Source: Malaya genurostris
Taxonomy: Eukaryota; Arthropoda; Insecta; Diptera; Culicidae
Length of the DNA: 64,000 nt
Assembly: GCF_030247185.1 (NCBI RefSeq)
Contig: NC_080572.1
Location: 229,673,435-229,737,434, forward strand
Reading direction: 5' to 3'
The notes beneath the pieces were generated by a model, which did no database searches, had not been told where the DNA came from, and worked only from the letters and a program-made list of their open reading frames with translations. The position numbers and the translations under genes are program-made. Shown in pieces: positions 24,100 through 34,896 of this stretch (position 1 is the stretch's first letter; every line of letters begins with the position of its first letter).

Positions 24100-24800
24100 T
24101 TTGAGGCAGATGATGATCATGTTCTTACAGTAACAACAGTAACATGCTGGTTAGAGATGGTTTGAACAGTTCCGAGATAATGATTTTGATGTGAGAAATA
24201 TATAACCATCAGAAAAGTTTGAAGATATCGAAAATTATATGAAGATGATACTTCTAGTCAAACGTTAATGGCAGCAATGTTAAATGTTGTACAACAAATA
24301 ATTTCTGACCATTCAAAAGCTATGAAGGAAATCCAAAAGTGTGGGAAATGGGTTTCACATGAATTAAATGAAAGACAAAAGGGAACCGGTTAAAAACAGT
24401 ATTGAAATATGGCTTCATAGACACGAAAGAAAATAAAATTGGCATCGAATTGTAACTAGCGATGAAACATGCATTTATTTTAATAATCCTAAACAGAAAA
24501 CATAATAGGTTAATCCATTACCTTCGACTGCAAAACTAAATCGATTCGACAAGATGACAATGCTCTGTGTTTGGTGAGATCAGAAAGGTGTAGTGTAAGC
24601 TTCTGAAACCTGGTGAAACTGTTAATACTAATCACTACCGACAACAAATGATCGGTTTGAACCGTGATCGAAAAACGACCAAAATCGGTCAGAAACCACG
24701 TCCAAGTAATTTTGTAACACGACAATGCACCTGCACACAAATAATTCAGGATACAATCAAAGCACAACTCGAAGCTGCTACCCCACACTAACAGAGCTCA
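24100..24800 (+). pseudogene. Decayed mariner (DD34D) transposase
   Basis: Conceptual fragments in shifting frames read RWFEQFRDNDFDV, KFEDIENY, KEIQKCGKWVSHELNERQK, TMLCVWWDQKGVV, YELLKPGETVNTNHYRQQM and, near the end, a QHDNAPAHT-type block (about 24717-24735), where the second catalytic Asp of mariners lies. Order and motifs fit the mariner branch that includes Hsmar1-like and moth elements. Frameshifts and stops are frequent; the C-terminus with the third Asp is gone. TIRs were not found. Confidence 0.72.
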
Positions 24801-25110
24801 AAATTGTCACGCACTCTTAATGAAAGAATCCAATCCGGCATCCTCATATTCGTTATTTTATTGCCCCATTCGTAAATGACCGACACCAGAACAAACGTAG
24901 AGAGACAAAGGATTTTCGTTTCTCATTGAAAAAAGAGAGAGTATAATTGCCAACGTCATTCTTTGCCCTATGACAAGACGAAAACAAACTACCGTCTGCA
25001 GGGAAAATCAGTAGAATTTCAATTGTTCCATCGATGTATTGAAAATATGCTACGCTTGGCTGTAAATAGTGTCTAAAATATGACAAATAGAAGTAATTAC
25101 ATCCCTGAAA
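24790..25110 (+). repeat. Dispersed repeat R, copy 1 (empty-site paralogue)
   Basis: Blocks gtcacgcactcttaatgaaa, gaatccaatcc, gaccgacaccagaacaaacg and gaagtaattacatccc recur at 61145-61238 and 62531-62612. There they are split by a 1.3-kb insertion at the caccag position. Confidence 0.68.
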
Positions 25111-27009
25111 AAGAAGAAAAAACGCTCCCTAATGACCACTAAATCATGTAAATCAAGCAAAACCATCGGAAGATGAATAGATACAAATCACTAAGATGAA
25201 AGAGGAACCAATGTTGAATATGTTACCATGTTCAATAGTAGCTCAATCTGCAAAATTTCCTCTCGGGCAACTTAATCTAAGCTGTGCACACAAACTTTCA
25301 ATCAACAAATTCAATTACAGCATTTTAGGTTCATTTATTAGCGGAGAACGCGAGACGAAGACTGAAATATCGTCCTATCGTCGGCAGGACCCTCGGTGAG
25401 TCTCCTCCCTTTTTCTATAGAATCGAAAACCGGTGCTGACTCACCGTGACATGACTGTGGTGTTTCTGCCAGCGAAACGTCGTTCGTGATTGATGCCGTG
25501 GCAGAATACGCCTCCGTATGCCGATTCACAAGGCTCGGTAAAACTCTGATTATGCGGCAAACCAAATTAGGTAGTCTCGACTGCCAGAATAACCGTACTG
25601 TGACATCATTTACTAGTGTGGTCGACGGGATTTTCACTCCAGAGGGAAGTAACTACGACATTCACTCATCAGTCGCTGTCATAGTTTGAAATCCGAAGAT
25701 AATACCGACATGTGGAACATTTCTGACATAAGAAATGAGGTTGAAATACCTAATGCTAATTCCTGTCTAAGCGATCATCAAAGAACAGTATTGGATTAGT
25801 GATGGTTGCTAAAATTTTTACCCATCAAATATTGATTCAATTCCAATAATTGTTCGGTTAATCATACAGTAGAGTGTCCGAGAGCATATGGGATTTCGAC
25901 AGATTGAAGCTTTGAACGATTATTTCGCTTCTGTCAACAGTTACCACCATACAGCTTTCTGAAAGCTACCAGTAAATTCTTTAACCCACAACGCTATTTG
26001 GTAGGCAATTAGTTGAAACAGTGTAAAATCGTTCATTCCTTTATAATAGATAACATTTGGAAGAATGTGGCTTTCAAAAGTTTTCAGATTGCTCAAATGT
26101 TGTCAAATGATGGAAATATTAAGTCGCAATCAGTCTATCAGATGAAACTAGTGTGCTAGAATACATATTTTAAATATCGAAATGATGCTCTAATTAAAAA
26201 ACTAAAAGATTAGGAGCGAATTTGTTTTCTTGAAAGTAACTCAAGATTATGACAACTAATTTAAATGGTTTCATCGAGAAAGTGTTTTAGGGTTTTTGAA
26301 AAAGTTGGTTGAAAAAATTGGTTGAATATAAACAAAATGAAAATTTGTTGGGAGCGCTAGTAATCTGCTAGAGTATTGAGATGAATTAGCAAACAACATC
26401 TGAAATCTGAGGGTTTCGATAGAGTTAGTTTAGATCTTTGAACTAAAAGTTTTGATCATGTACATATTTAGTTGGATATAATGTTATCGGCATTTTCTGA
26501 GCAACTACGACGAGAAGAAGGTGGTAAATGATGTTTGAAATCGTTTTTGAATACAAGATGGCGTTTTCAGGCTCATAATCATTCCTTAAAAACTCTGAAA
26601 AAGTAGTATTTTTGAAACAAATTGGGCCCCTTAGAAAACAATGTTCAAAATCACTGAAAATCGAAGATGAAATCTTTTTCAATATTTTTTAGAACCTTTA
26701 AAAAATAAGTATTTTCAAAGCCAGTTTGAATAGTAGCCTCCCGAAAGCGATGATTGTAGTCGTTTGAAAGTCCAAGATGGCGATCGGCATTCGCAACACT
26801 ATTTCTACCGGCAGTTCATCCTGGATTCCGAATTGTTCAAATGGTTTACCTGTTTTTACCATAGGGAGTCTTTTGACAGTTTGAGGATTTCATTGAACAA
26901 AAAAGTACTTGTGCTAAGTTTAAAACATAGTTAAGTCTATAACAGTAGAAAAAATCTGTTCAAAGAAAAGAAAGGTGAAATATTTCCCGTTAGATTTCGT
27001 TAGCCTCTC
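25111..27009. other. Intron, nothing firmly recognised
   Basis: 25300-25760 has a few open frames with weak resemblance to retrotransposon polyprotein or endonuclease text, not enough to call. The remainder is AT-rich non-coding. Confidence 0.35.
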
Positions 27010-27166
27010 AGTTTCAACAGACTTCGCAGCCGATTCTTAACGTACAGAATCATTGCATGGCTAGTACTTCGATCCTACTGACACTAAGAATATTTCCAGG
27101 CCCGGACTCGAACGTACGACAACTGCCTTGAAGGACCAGTGCCCTATACGTTGAACCACCAACCCA
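27010..27166 (-). mobile_element. tRNA-headed SINE, copy 3 (3' truncated)
   Basis: Minus strand: ggttggtggttcaacgtata, gttcgagtccgggcctgg, then tagtgtcagtaggatcga. It matches the head and middle of the copies at 2812 and 10817 but lacks the gaatgtaatgcc tail. Confidence 0.72.
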
Positions 27167-27601
27167 GTTATTTAGAAGATGAACTTACCACAATATATTT
27201 AAAAAAACGTCTAGATAGTTGTTCAGACTCAAGTACAACAACATCCTTTCCAAGTACGCAAAAACATGCCAAATGAAGTATAGTTCAAATAACAGAGCAA
27301 TAGAGGAAATGTTTCCTCTTTCAGTGCTTAACACTTCGGCAGGATTCATTTTTTTCTAGTAAATTGTACAGTTCGAAATTCTGACATAGCCAAAAGAGGT
27401 TAAAATGCCATTAGGCCATTATAATTAGCTAAATCCACCGTCTGCAGCGTTCAAATTCATTTTCCTCGATCAATTTGCAAAAAGGATCTTTTCCAAAAGG
27501 ACTTCAATTCATCCAACTACTCTCAATTCCGTCTATTTGAGAAATATTGAGCATATTGTTGAAAATAAAACCTGAGTAAGGTAAGGAGTTTAGGAAATAA
27601 T
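27167..27601. other. Intron, nothing recognised
   Basis: No repeat or coding match. Confidence 0.4.
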
Positions 27602-27612
27602 GGAACAAAATG

Positions 27613-28419
27613 CTATCTTTACGTTTCGTCTTAAACTCGTTAGTGCATAACAGTTTATTTTGAACTGTTATACCACCTGCATTTCGACATAAACCGCTAG
27701 TAGACGTAAAGTTATTGCTTTTTGTAAAGCTAGTGAAATTGGTTAGTTAGTAAAATAGTGTTAGCCGAAACTTGTTTCCGTTTCGGCACGTCAGGAAGCA
27801 CTTAGCACTTCGGTGCTTACTATAAGTGTGTTGCAAATAGCAATACACTGAGATCTCTTTTTACGCAGGGGATACGTATCGCGTAAAAAACCGAGCAAAA
27901 AAAACCGCGTTGCTTCAGAAATCCGCATAAAAAAACCGCGCAACTTCGGAAATCCACGTAAAAAAACCTTCAAACTGAAGAAAAAAAAATTGTTGATGTT
28001 AAATATCTTAGAAATGCATGAAACGTCCAGATCTGGTGTAATCTCAAGAAAAATTATTTTTTGTGAAAATCGACTCTGGGACATAGAAAAATTTTGAGAC
28101 TTCCAAAATCGAAATTTTTTTTGATGCCGAAAAAAAACCGCGTAACTTTGGAAATTCGCGTAACTTTAGAAATCCGCGTAAAAAAACCGCGTAACTTCGG
28201 AAATCCGCGTGAAAAAGCCGCGTAAAAAGGAAGCGCATCAAAAAAACGACGTTAAAAGAGACCCCAGTGTAACTTTACGTCTTCCAAGAGGTTTACGGTA
28301 AACTGAAGGTGGCATAACATTTCAACACAAACTGTTATGCACTGACGAGTCTAAGACGAAACATAAAAATAGTAAAATTGGTTATGTGTCCTAGCACAAA
28401 ATAAGGTTAATTACTAAAA
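27613..28419 (+). mobile_element. Palindromic foldback element, copy 2, with nested MITE
   Basis: Left arm ctttacgtttcgtcttaaac and gacgtaaagttattgc pair with right aactttacgtcttcc and actgacgagtctaagacgaa. The asymmetric tail continues past 28380. An 11-bp direct repeat ggaacaaaatg flanks it (27602-27612 and 28420-28430). A TA-flanked MITE (27846-28269) interrupts the right arm. Confidence 0.8.
27846..28269. mobile_element. TA-flanked MITE with GCG-rich internal repeats
   Basis: Terminal repeats are cactgagatctcttttt at the left and the complement of cactggggtctcttttaacg at the right. TA occurs at 27844-27845 and 28270-28271. The interior holds repeats of about 25-35 bp (aaaaaccgcgtaacttcgga and variants). 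A 107-bp relative with the same ends lies at 30968-31074. The uninterrupted foldback copies supply the empty site. Confidence 0.8.
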
Positions 28420-29236
28420 GGAACAAAATGGTTTCTCTGACTAGCAAACAGCGGGTCCAAAATATGATTAGCTACAAGGAAGGAAAATTTTAAGATTTTA
28501 TCAAAAACAAGTCGGAGTATTTTTTTGCGTTTCCATTTAAATACCTGAAAAGCACTCGTCGTTGTTCTATATCATGTCAATATTGTTGGATGTTACGCCG
28601 AAGTTTTTTTTTACACTGGCACAAGTCAGTAATGAATTATGCCCAGGGTCTAACAGCTTGGATTCTATTTTGCCTATAACTCTAACAGCTGGTGAAATTT
28701 TAGAACATACATCAGAAAGAATTTCATTTCATAGCATTCCATATTTCTTAGCGAAGCATAAAAATGAAAGAGCTTGAGATAAAAACTCTATAAAATTTCA
28801 TTATGATTAGTCCCCGTTCCAACGGAAAATACGTCTCATCAGTCGAGACCCTCATCGACTGACACATTGCCTTTAACCACTCATTGACTAACACATTGTT
28901 GTTGACCAAAGAGCCAGATCACTCAGACAAAACAATGCGCATATCACAAGCATCGTTCAGTTTCCGGTAGTTGCATCCATAGTAAGATATACACTCCAAA
29001 CTATGCGATAAAAATCAGGTAAAACTAGTACATACTCAGATACGTCTCTAGAATCAGTTATTACAGCATTCAAATCATACATAAATGATTTGAAAAGTCG
29101 GGAAAACCAAATGCAGGAACTTTTTCCCCGAAACAAATTCCTGCCGGGCAAGGGATGCATCCGAGGGGTAATCCAACTTACAGTAGAGTATTTTCGGAAC
29201 GAACTGGACGAGTAGATATCGGAAAGCGGCAGTCAT
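28420..29236. other. Intron, nothing recognised
   Basis: No coding or repeat match was supported. Confidence 0.4.
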
Positions 29237-29394
29237 CGTTTTTGTTTTTTTTTTTATTATAGAGGTTTTAACTTCGTTGTCATTCACCTCTTCGAACCAG
29301 AAAAGTTTTCTGACCCTATGTGCGGGGTCGGGAATCAAACCCAATTGGTCAGCGTGAAAGGCATCGACTTACCCATCACGCTATACCCGTTTTT
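29237..29394 (-). mobile_element. tRNA-headed SINE, second family
   Basis: On the minus strand: gggtatagcgtgatgggtaa (A-box region), gggtttgattcccgacc (B box), tctggttcgaagaggtgaat, gttaaaacctctataataaa and a poly-A tail (29240-29256 as T on the + strand). The order head, body, A-tail is that of a retroposed tRNA-derived SINE of the kind abundant in Aedes. A short head-only relative is at 53690-53765. Confidence 0.78.
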
Positions 29395-30146
29395 GTTGAT
29401 ACTCAATGCTTCTGATTCTGGCAATATTCTTCTAAAGACATCGAATAAAGTTATATAGAACGGGTCTGAAATGCAGCCATCTAAAAATTGATATTTTGTT
29501 AATTTACTCGCATGCTTACCTTTTCGGTAACTTGGTCGAATTTGCTGAACAATTTACAGTTATCTGGCAAAGATCTATGAACTCCTCATATGGTATAGGA
29601 TTTTGAAGAATATCGACAAACTGGAGTTCGCCATTTTGGATTTTGAAAAAACCTCAAAGCATCGTGTTCAACTTCGAAATGCTGAAATTTGCACAATACA
29701 TGTTGAAATCATTTTATATATTTTGTAAGCAAATAAATTATTTCATACTTTTTTTAAAGCGTCACTGGTAAAGGAGAGTTCAACAAATTGCCTGCCAAAT
29801 GGCTTCAAATTACTCGTTCGAGTAACTACAATAGGACCGCACAAAAAGACCTGCAATGCTTCAATAAGACTAAAAAGTGAATTATTTATTGTTTCACAAT
29901 ACTTTTTTTAAAAACTTTGAAAACCTTTTGATAAAGCCGCTCACAGTGGAAACGGAGACGGAGTCAGCCCATTTCTTCCATTTTGCTTTCAGTTACTGGA
30001 TGTGGCGGGGCACTTCGTTGAAGTCGATACTCTAAAATTGTCCAGCGTTGTTCGGTTGGTTGAAATTCCGTACAACTCGGAGGCTTCGGGGGTTATAAGC
30101 AATATAGTAAACAGCATACCACTTCGGAACCACCTAGTAGTAATGA
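29395..30146. other. Intron, nothing recognised
   Basis: No coding or repeat match was supported. Confidence 0.4.
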
Positions 30147-30154
30147 CAGCTGAC

Positions 30155-30371
30155 CAGTGGAGTAGGAAATTTGGCGCCCGGGGCAGAATAAGAGATTTGC
30201 CAGCCCCATCGTTGGTTTAGTGAGCAAAAAAAATAGCTTAATTCCATCTTCCGAAGGATGACTTGGGCGAGCAAAAAAAAACAAAGGTCCCAAGTATTAG
30301 TTTGCCGACCCCACAAAAACGTTGCGCCCGGGGCGACTGCCCCCCTTAGCCCCACTCTAGATACGCTACTG
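30155..30371. mobile_element. hAT-type MITE with gcgcccggggc subterminal repeats
   Basis: The left end is cagtggagtagg and the right end ctagatacgctactg (complement cagtagcgtatctag). Both ends carry a gcgcccggggc block a short way in. The flanks are cagctgac (30147-30154) and cagttgac (30372-30379), an 8-bp duplication with one mismatch, as in hAT elements. No coding capacity. Confidence 0.68.
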
Positions 30372-30379
30372 CAGTTGAC

Positions 30380-30840
30380 CAAATCGAATCAAAAGATGAC
30401 TTTGCTCCTGTGCTGCAAATTTACGACAATTTTCCGATTATTCCGCGTTCAGTCCACAACTGCAAATCGCTTGCCAAAATTATGGCCTTCTTCGAGAACT
30501 TCTCGGTAAATACGAACTTGACTTTCCCCGCTCTTTTGCCACGGAATTCTGCTTCATGTGCCGGTTCGCATGTTTGCTGGTTTTGTACGGCGTGTGTTCT
30601 TCCCAGGCAAGAATATTCCGCACCGTTTGGAAGTTGGTGTTGTACCTTCTAGTCACATCTCGAATCGGAATTGGGTTCAACCTTGCCATGCAGTCAACGA
30701 TCCCTGCCTTAGATTCCTTTCCACACTCGAGGTTTTTTTTTGCAGGTTTTGAGAGCTCGACAAAGTGACGACAAATCTTCAAAACTTTAGGCAGCTTAGA
30801 ACCGAACCACTTCGGATGATCCAGATGCCCAAACGCACAA
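30380..30840 (-). pseudogene. N-terminal fragment of a Tc1/mariner transposase
   Basis: A 100-codon minus-strand frame (30480-30782) reads ESKAGIVDCMARLNPIPI, RDVTRRYNTNFQTVRNI, HTPYKTSKHANRHMK and VAKERGKS. This is the double helix-turn-helix DNA-binding region plus linker of Tc1/mariner transposases, most like the DD37E members. The frame shifts after this and no catalytic residues remain. No TIR was seen. Confidence 0.62.
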
Positions 30841-30879
30841 TGTTTTTTGACGTCTTACTTTACTATGGGGTGCCTGTTC

Positions 30880-31440
30880 AAAATTAACTCGTACTTATCG
30901 CAGCTGCGTAATTTTTCCTTCATACCATTGGAAATATGTTCAGCAATTTATGATACAGTTTTTAGTACACTGATGTCCATTTTTAAGCGGGGAATACGTT
31001 CGCTTGAAAAAATCGCGTAATTTCGGAAGTCCGCGTAAAAAACACTTTAGAAACCGCGTAAAAAAGTCCTCAGTATGAGATAACCACAAATAATTCAAAA
31101 TTTCTCAACTTTTTGATACGAACGAGTATTACGATGAAATACAATGCCAAAATAAGACACACCAAATTTCAATCGTATGAATTGAACGAACCATCGCTCA
31201 AAGCGTATCGTGCAAAGCCGACACATGGAAATACGGAACACTTTCAGGAATTAAGTGCAGTGGGCTTACGGCACGTTTTCTTCGCTAGTGAAACAGGCAC
31301 CAACTTTGTATGGTTATAAACCATTGACTATTTTTAATTGGCCAATATGAAGGAGACACATTAGTGAATGGTGTTTAAGACGGTCAATTTAGTTATTTGA
31401 TTATTAACCAATCTGCTCTTATGATTGATTTCCTGCTACA
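30880..31440 (+). repeat. Dispersed repeat family, copy 2, interrupted by a MITE
   Basis: Same block order as 2445-2760 (ggaaatatgttcagcaattt; taaccacaaataattcaaaa; atgccaaaataaga; ggttataaaccat). A MITE at 30968-31074 and extra sequence around 31170-31290 interrupt it. Confidence 0.6.
30968..31074. mobile_element. TA-flanked MITE, short copy
   Basis: Left end cactgatgtccatttttaag, right end aaaaaagtcctcag. TA lies on both sides (30966-30967 and 31075-31076). The interior aatcgcgtaatttcggaagt and gaaaccgcgtaaaaaa match the 424-bp element at 27846. The paralogue at 2480-2500 is the empty site. Confidence 0.75.
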
Positions 31441-31659
31441 GGTGATGTTAATTCCAAACATTTTAGTTAGTATGTTTGGTATGATGACAATTGTTGATTC
31501 CAATCATGCATCATTTTATAAAAGAACTGAAAAATATCCTATCTATATGAAATTACAACGGGCTTGTAAGATGTTCACTAAAATTATCTAGTTCGTTTGT
31601 TGAGTTGAGAGTGAAACTTGTTAAACCATTCAGAAGTGCTATAACGATATAATCGAATG

Positions 31660-32270
31660 CATTCTGGAACTGAATTCTCAAGTTGAATTCAGACCTACCC
31701 TGAATTCTGATCCACCTGAATTATGAACCTCATTTCCGGTTTAGAATTTAGTTTCAAAATTTTGTTCCAGATCACATGCTCAGTCTCTGGAACTGAATCC
31801 TAACTCTGGATTCTGGAATTCAATTTTTGGAACTGGTTCCTGACTAGATTTTTGAACTGAATTTCTCTGATTTGGGATTTCAACTTCAAAATTCTGAAAT
31901 GAAATACAGGATATGAATTTTAGATCTGGATCCCGGAACTAAGTTTTGAAACTGACTTCTGAACCAGAATTTAATTTCTGAATTCACTTTCAGAGTTAAA
32001 TTCCAGTTTCAGAATTAATTCCCAGAATTCAAGTTCAGAATTCCGATCTGCTGCATACTGGAACCAAATTCGATATGTGGATTCTAGAACTAGAATTTGA
32101 ATTTGAATTCAGTTTCTTTATTCAAGTTCAAGTTCAAAATTTAGTTCCAGATATTGGATTAAAAAAATTAGTTCAGCTCGAAAATTCTAGCACTGAACTC
32201 ATGAATTGAGTTCTTGATTTTGATTCCGAACCTGAATTTTTCAACTGAATTCTGAGCGTGACCCAAGCGT
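31660..32270. repeat. Degenerate minisatellite, gaattctgaactgg-like units
   Basis: About 600 bases are built from imperfect units around ggaactgaattctg, with many ttccag, gaattc and ctgaa words in both orientations. Spacing is irregular (roughly 12-25 bases). A shorter patch of similar words is at 47040-47150. Confidence 0.6.
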
Positions 32271-32440
32271 GGTCGAAAACCTGAGCGATTCTTTTTAGAA
32301 TCAATAAAATATTCCCAAAGGATTAGGCAAAGTTTTTCGTCGTTGAGTTATAAGAACAACAAAAAAACTGCTATATCGTTTGTTGTATTTTTTTCTATTC
32401 ATTTGTTCCGTGTTAATTGTATATTTGTTGACAATAAGTC

Positions 32441-32763
32441 ATTTAGGGGTTAACCTAAGTTTGTGCTTAGGGCACATAACCGTTTTCAATTTTCTTTACG
32501 TTTCGTCTTAGACTTGTCAGTGCAGAGCTTAACTGCTTAGTGCAAACTTAAACAGTTCAACTTGAGTTTTAGCCGAAAATAACATTTTCGTTCAGCACGT
32601 TAGCAAAGGCGTGGGACTTCAGTGCCAATTAATAAGTGTTTCGCAAATAGCATTAACTTTACATCTGCTTAGCACTTCAAGTTGAACTGTTCAAGTTTAC
32701 ACTAGGCAGCTCAATTTGAACTGCTCTGCTATGACGAGTCTAAGGCGAAACGTAAAGAAAAGT
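32441..32763 (-). mobile_element. Palindromic foldback element, copy 3
   Basis: Opposite orientation to copy 1: the atttaggggttaacc tail leads, then the arms (ctttacgtttcgtcttagac left; aaggcgaaacgtaaagaaaa right). A 9-bp direct repeat caataagtc flanks it (32432-32440 and 32764-32772). Confidence 0.8.
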
Positions 32764-32772
32764 CAATAAGTC

Positions 32773-33790
32773 GTTATTTAGTATAGATGAACCGTTACCA
32801 TTCTGTAATAGGAACAGTAAAAGTTGCAACATTCACACAATAAACTAATACAAACGATTATATTTATTCAAAAGTTTTATTTACGTCCTTCAGTTATGTC
32901 TGTGACTTTACCCACCCATTATTTTCTTCCTCGGAGTTCCATTTAACAATATTCTTTCGGATTACATTTGACTACTTTGATCAAACTGTACCAGTTATTC
33001 TCTATATAAGTGTAAACAAACCACTGTCAAAGACTTCCGATTACCAGTAATAAAGGTACTAGAATTCGCTGAAATATTGAAAAATACTTTACGAATTTCG
33101 TATACCAATCGATTCAGCTCACCGAGTTAAGCAAATGGCTGTATATGTGTATGAGATGCAGATCTCAAAGATGGTTGGTCTGATTTCGATTGAACTAGTC
33201 AGAAATGAATGGTTTACCCTGTAGCAAGCAAGCTATTAATTTTGTGCTCAAATTTTGTTATCCTCGATGTTTGAGAAGGTAATCTATTGCCTTTCTTTCC
33301 AACAGCAATTTTTAAGGGGAGGACATTTCATGGTATGGAAAAATTGAACTCAAGTAAAGAAACTAAATACCTTCAACATTAAGATTGATTGATTGAGTAT
33401 AAAAGGTATCATCTCACTGCTAGATTGATTAAGCAAGTTCCATACATTTCCGAATAACTCCACTAGGCGTACTGTTATGAAATTTCCCACTAAGCCAATT
33501 CTAATGAAATACATTGCGATTCCGGGACAACAATTTCTCATACAATCAACGTACCCCGAATGTATCCATTTCGGGTGAACGTGTCTGTCAAGTTTTGATC
33601 ACTTTTTCCCTCCTGGAAGGATCAACTTCGTGCTGCCGAGAAGCTAAATTGAATGCAATCGTAAACGCAAACCAACAGTTGCGCTACGAAACAAATATGT
33701 TTCCCAACAGCACCAAATCCGCAACATTTCAAATTTCACCCGCGGGGCAATCAAAAGTTTCCAGCTTCTTCCGAAAAGTAGCGACTTCTT

Positions 33791-33797
<7 letters not shown>
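32773..33797. other. Intron, nothing recognised
   Basis: No coding or repeat match was supported. Confidence 0.4.

Positions 33798-33841
<44 letters not shown>
33797..33841. repeat. (GA)n microsatellite
   Basis: About 22 uninterrupted GA units. It creates artefactual Arg-Glu or Ser-Leu repeats in open frames on both strands. Confidence 0.95.
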
Positions 33842-33843
<2 letters not shown>

Positions 33844-34884
33844 AACCGGTGAACCACACCGAAAGATAACGACATGGGGAAATATATTTCCATTCCACAC
33901 ACCGCCTCCCCGGTCGCTCCATCGTTGTTTTCTTGGAACAACTTTTTATTTCGCTATTGCACAAAGTCCTGAAACGAAAAAAAACAGAGGAAACTGATGG
34001 ATACTGGTGATGAAAATTTTATGACCATCCAATGATCACACGTTTGCCCTCCGACAAGGTGTTTTCGGTGCTGGCGCGGTCAGTGACGGTGAGGACTGCA
34101 TAATATATTGCCTCTGATCCCAGCTCGTCAAGCGTCGGTCCCTACGTTTGCCGGTCTTTCACAGTCGCGAGTCGGATGGGAAAATTTTCCACTAAACACA
34201 GCAGCGCCCATCGAAAGAAGCAGCTAACAATACAATTGGAATTGAAAGCTTTCAAACGAACCTACTCAATAGTAAGGACGCGTGCAGGATGGAAAAACGT
34301 CCGAAGTAGATGGGAGCGATGATGATTGCAATCATGCTGCAAACTCAATGAATAATAAAATACACAAATGCATCGTTGAATTATTAAAATCTACACGGTT
34401 TGCTTCAGATCAAGGTAAAGGTGCTACTGCTCACCGATGCAATTGCAGATCGGTGCCAAGAGGTCCACGTGATTGCACACGAACGACAAGCTGAATGTCG
34501 TTCTGCACCCGAGACGATGGCAAACACAGTAGCAAATTGTTTAGAAGACTTTTAGCAGAGATGAGAGGGATCGTATTTTGCAAAGTGTTTGTATTCTTCT
34601 AATCTAGTTTACATTCATTTGCTGGTTTTAGTACGCTAGAGATTGAAAATTGAATAAATTAGAACTCAAGCCAAAAGCGATGGGTGTGCAGTTCAATTAT
34701 GCATCATTTGCTTTCAGGTAAGTACGTCTTACTCGAGTACAGTGATGCCATTTTTAAATTCGAAATAACTGCCGTTGTGCTACCTCGTACGCCGATTGTT
34801 TGCTGCTATAATAGAAAAATTTTAAAACTAACAGCTTCTGGTTTGACAGACGTCAGTTGTTAGTGTACAGGATAACACTCACAA
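33842..34884. other. Intron, nothing recognised
   Basis: Mixed-composition unique sequence; no exon or repeat boundary was supported. Confidence 0.4.
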
Positions 34885-34896
34885 TAATGCTGTTTT

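Noticed and set aside
25300..25760. Retrotransposon endonuclease fragment
   Set aside because: Only a weak SDHQ-type word and scattered open frames; no ordered motifs.
27880..28240. Regularly spaced repeats resembling a CRISPR array
   Set aside because: Eukaryotic context; units are imperfect, abut each other without unique spacers, and lie inside a TA-flanked MITE.
33514..33964. Open frames encoding long Arg-Glu or Ser-Leu repeats
   Set aside because: Produced by the (GA)n microsatellite at 33797-33841.
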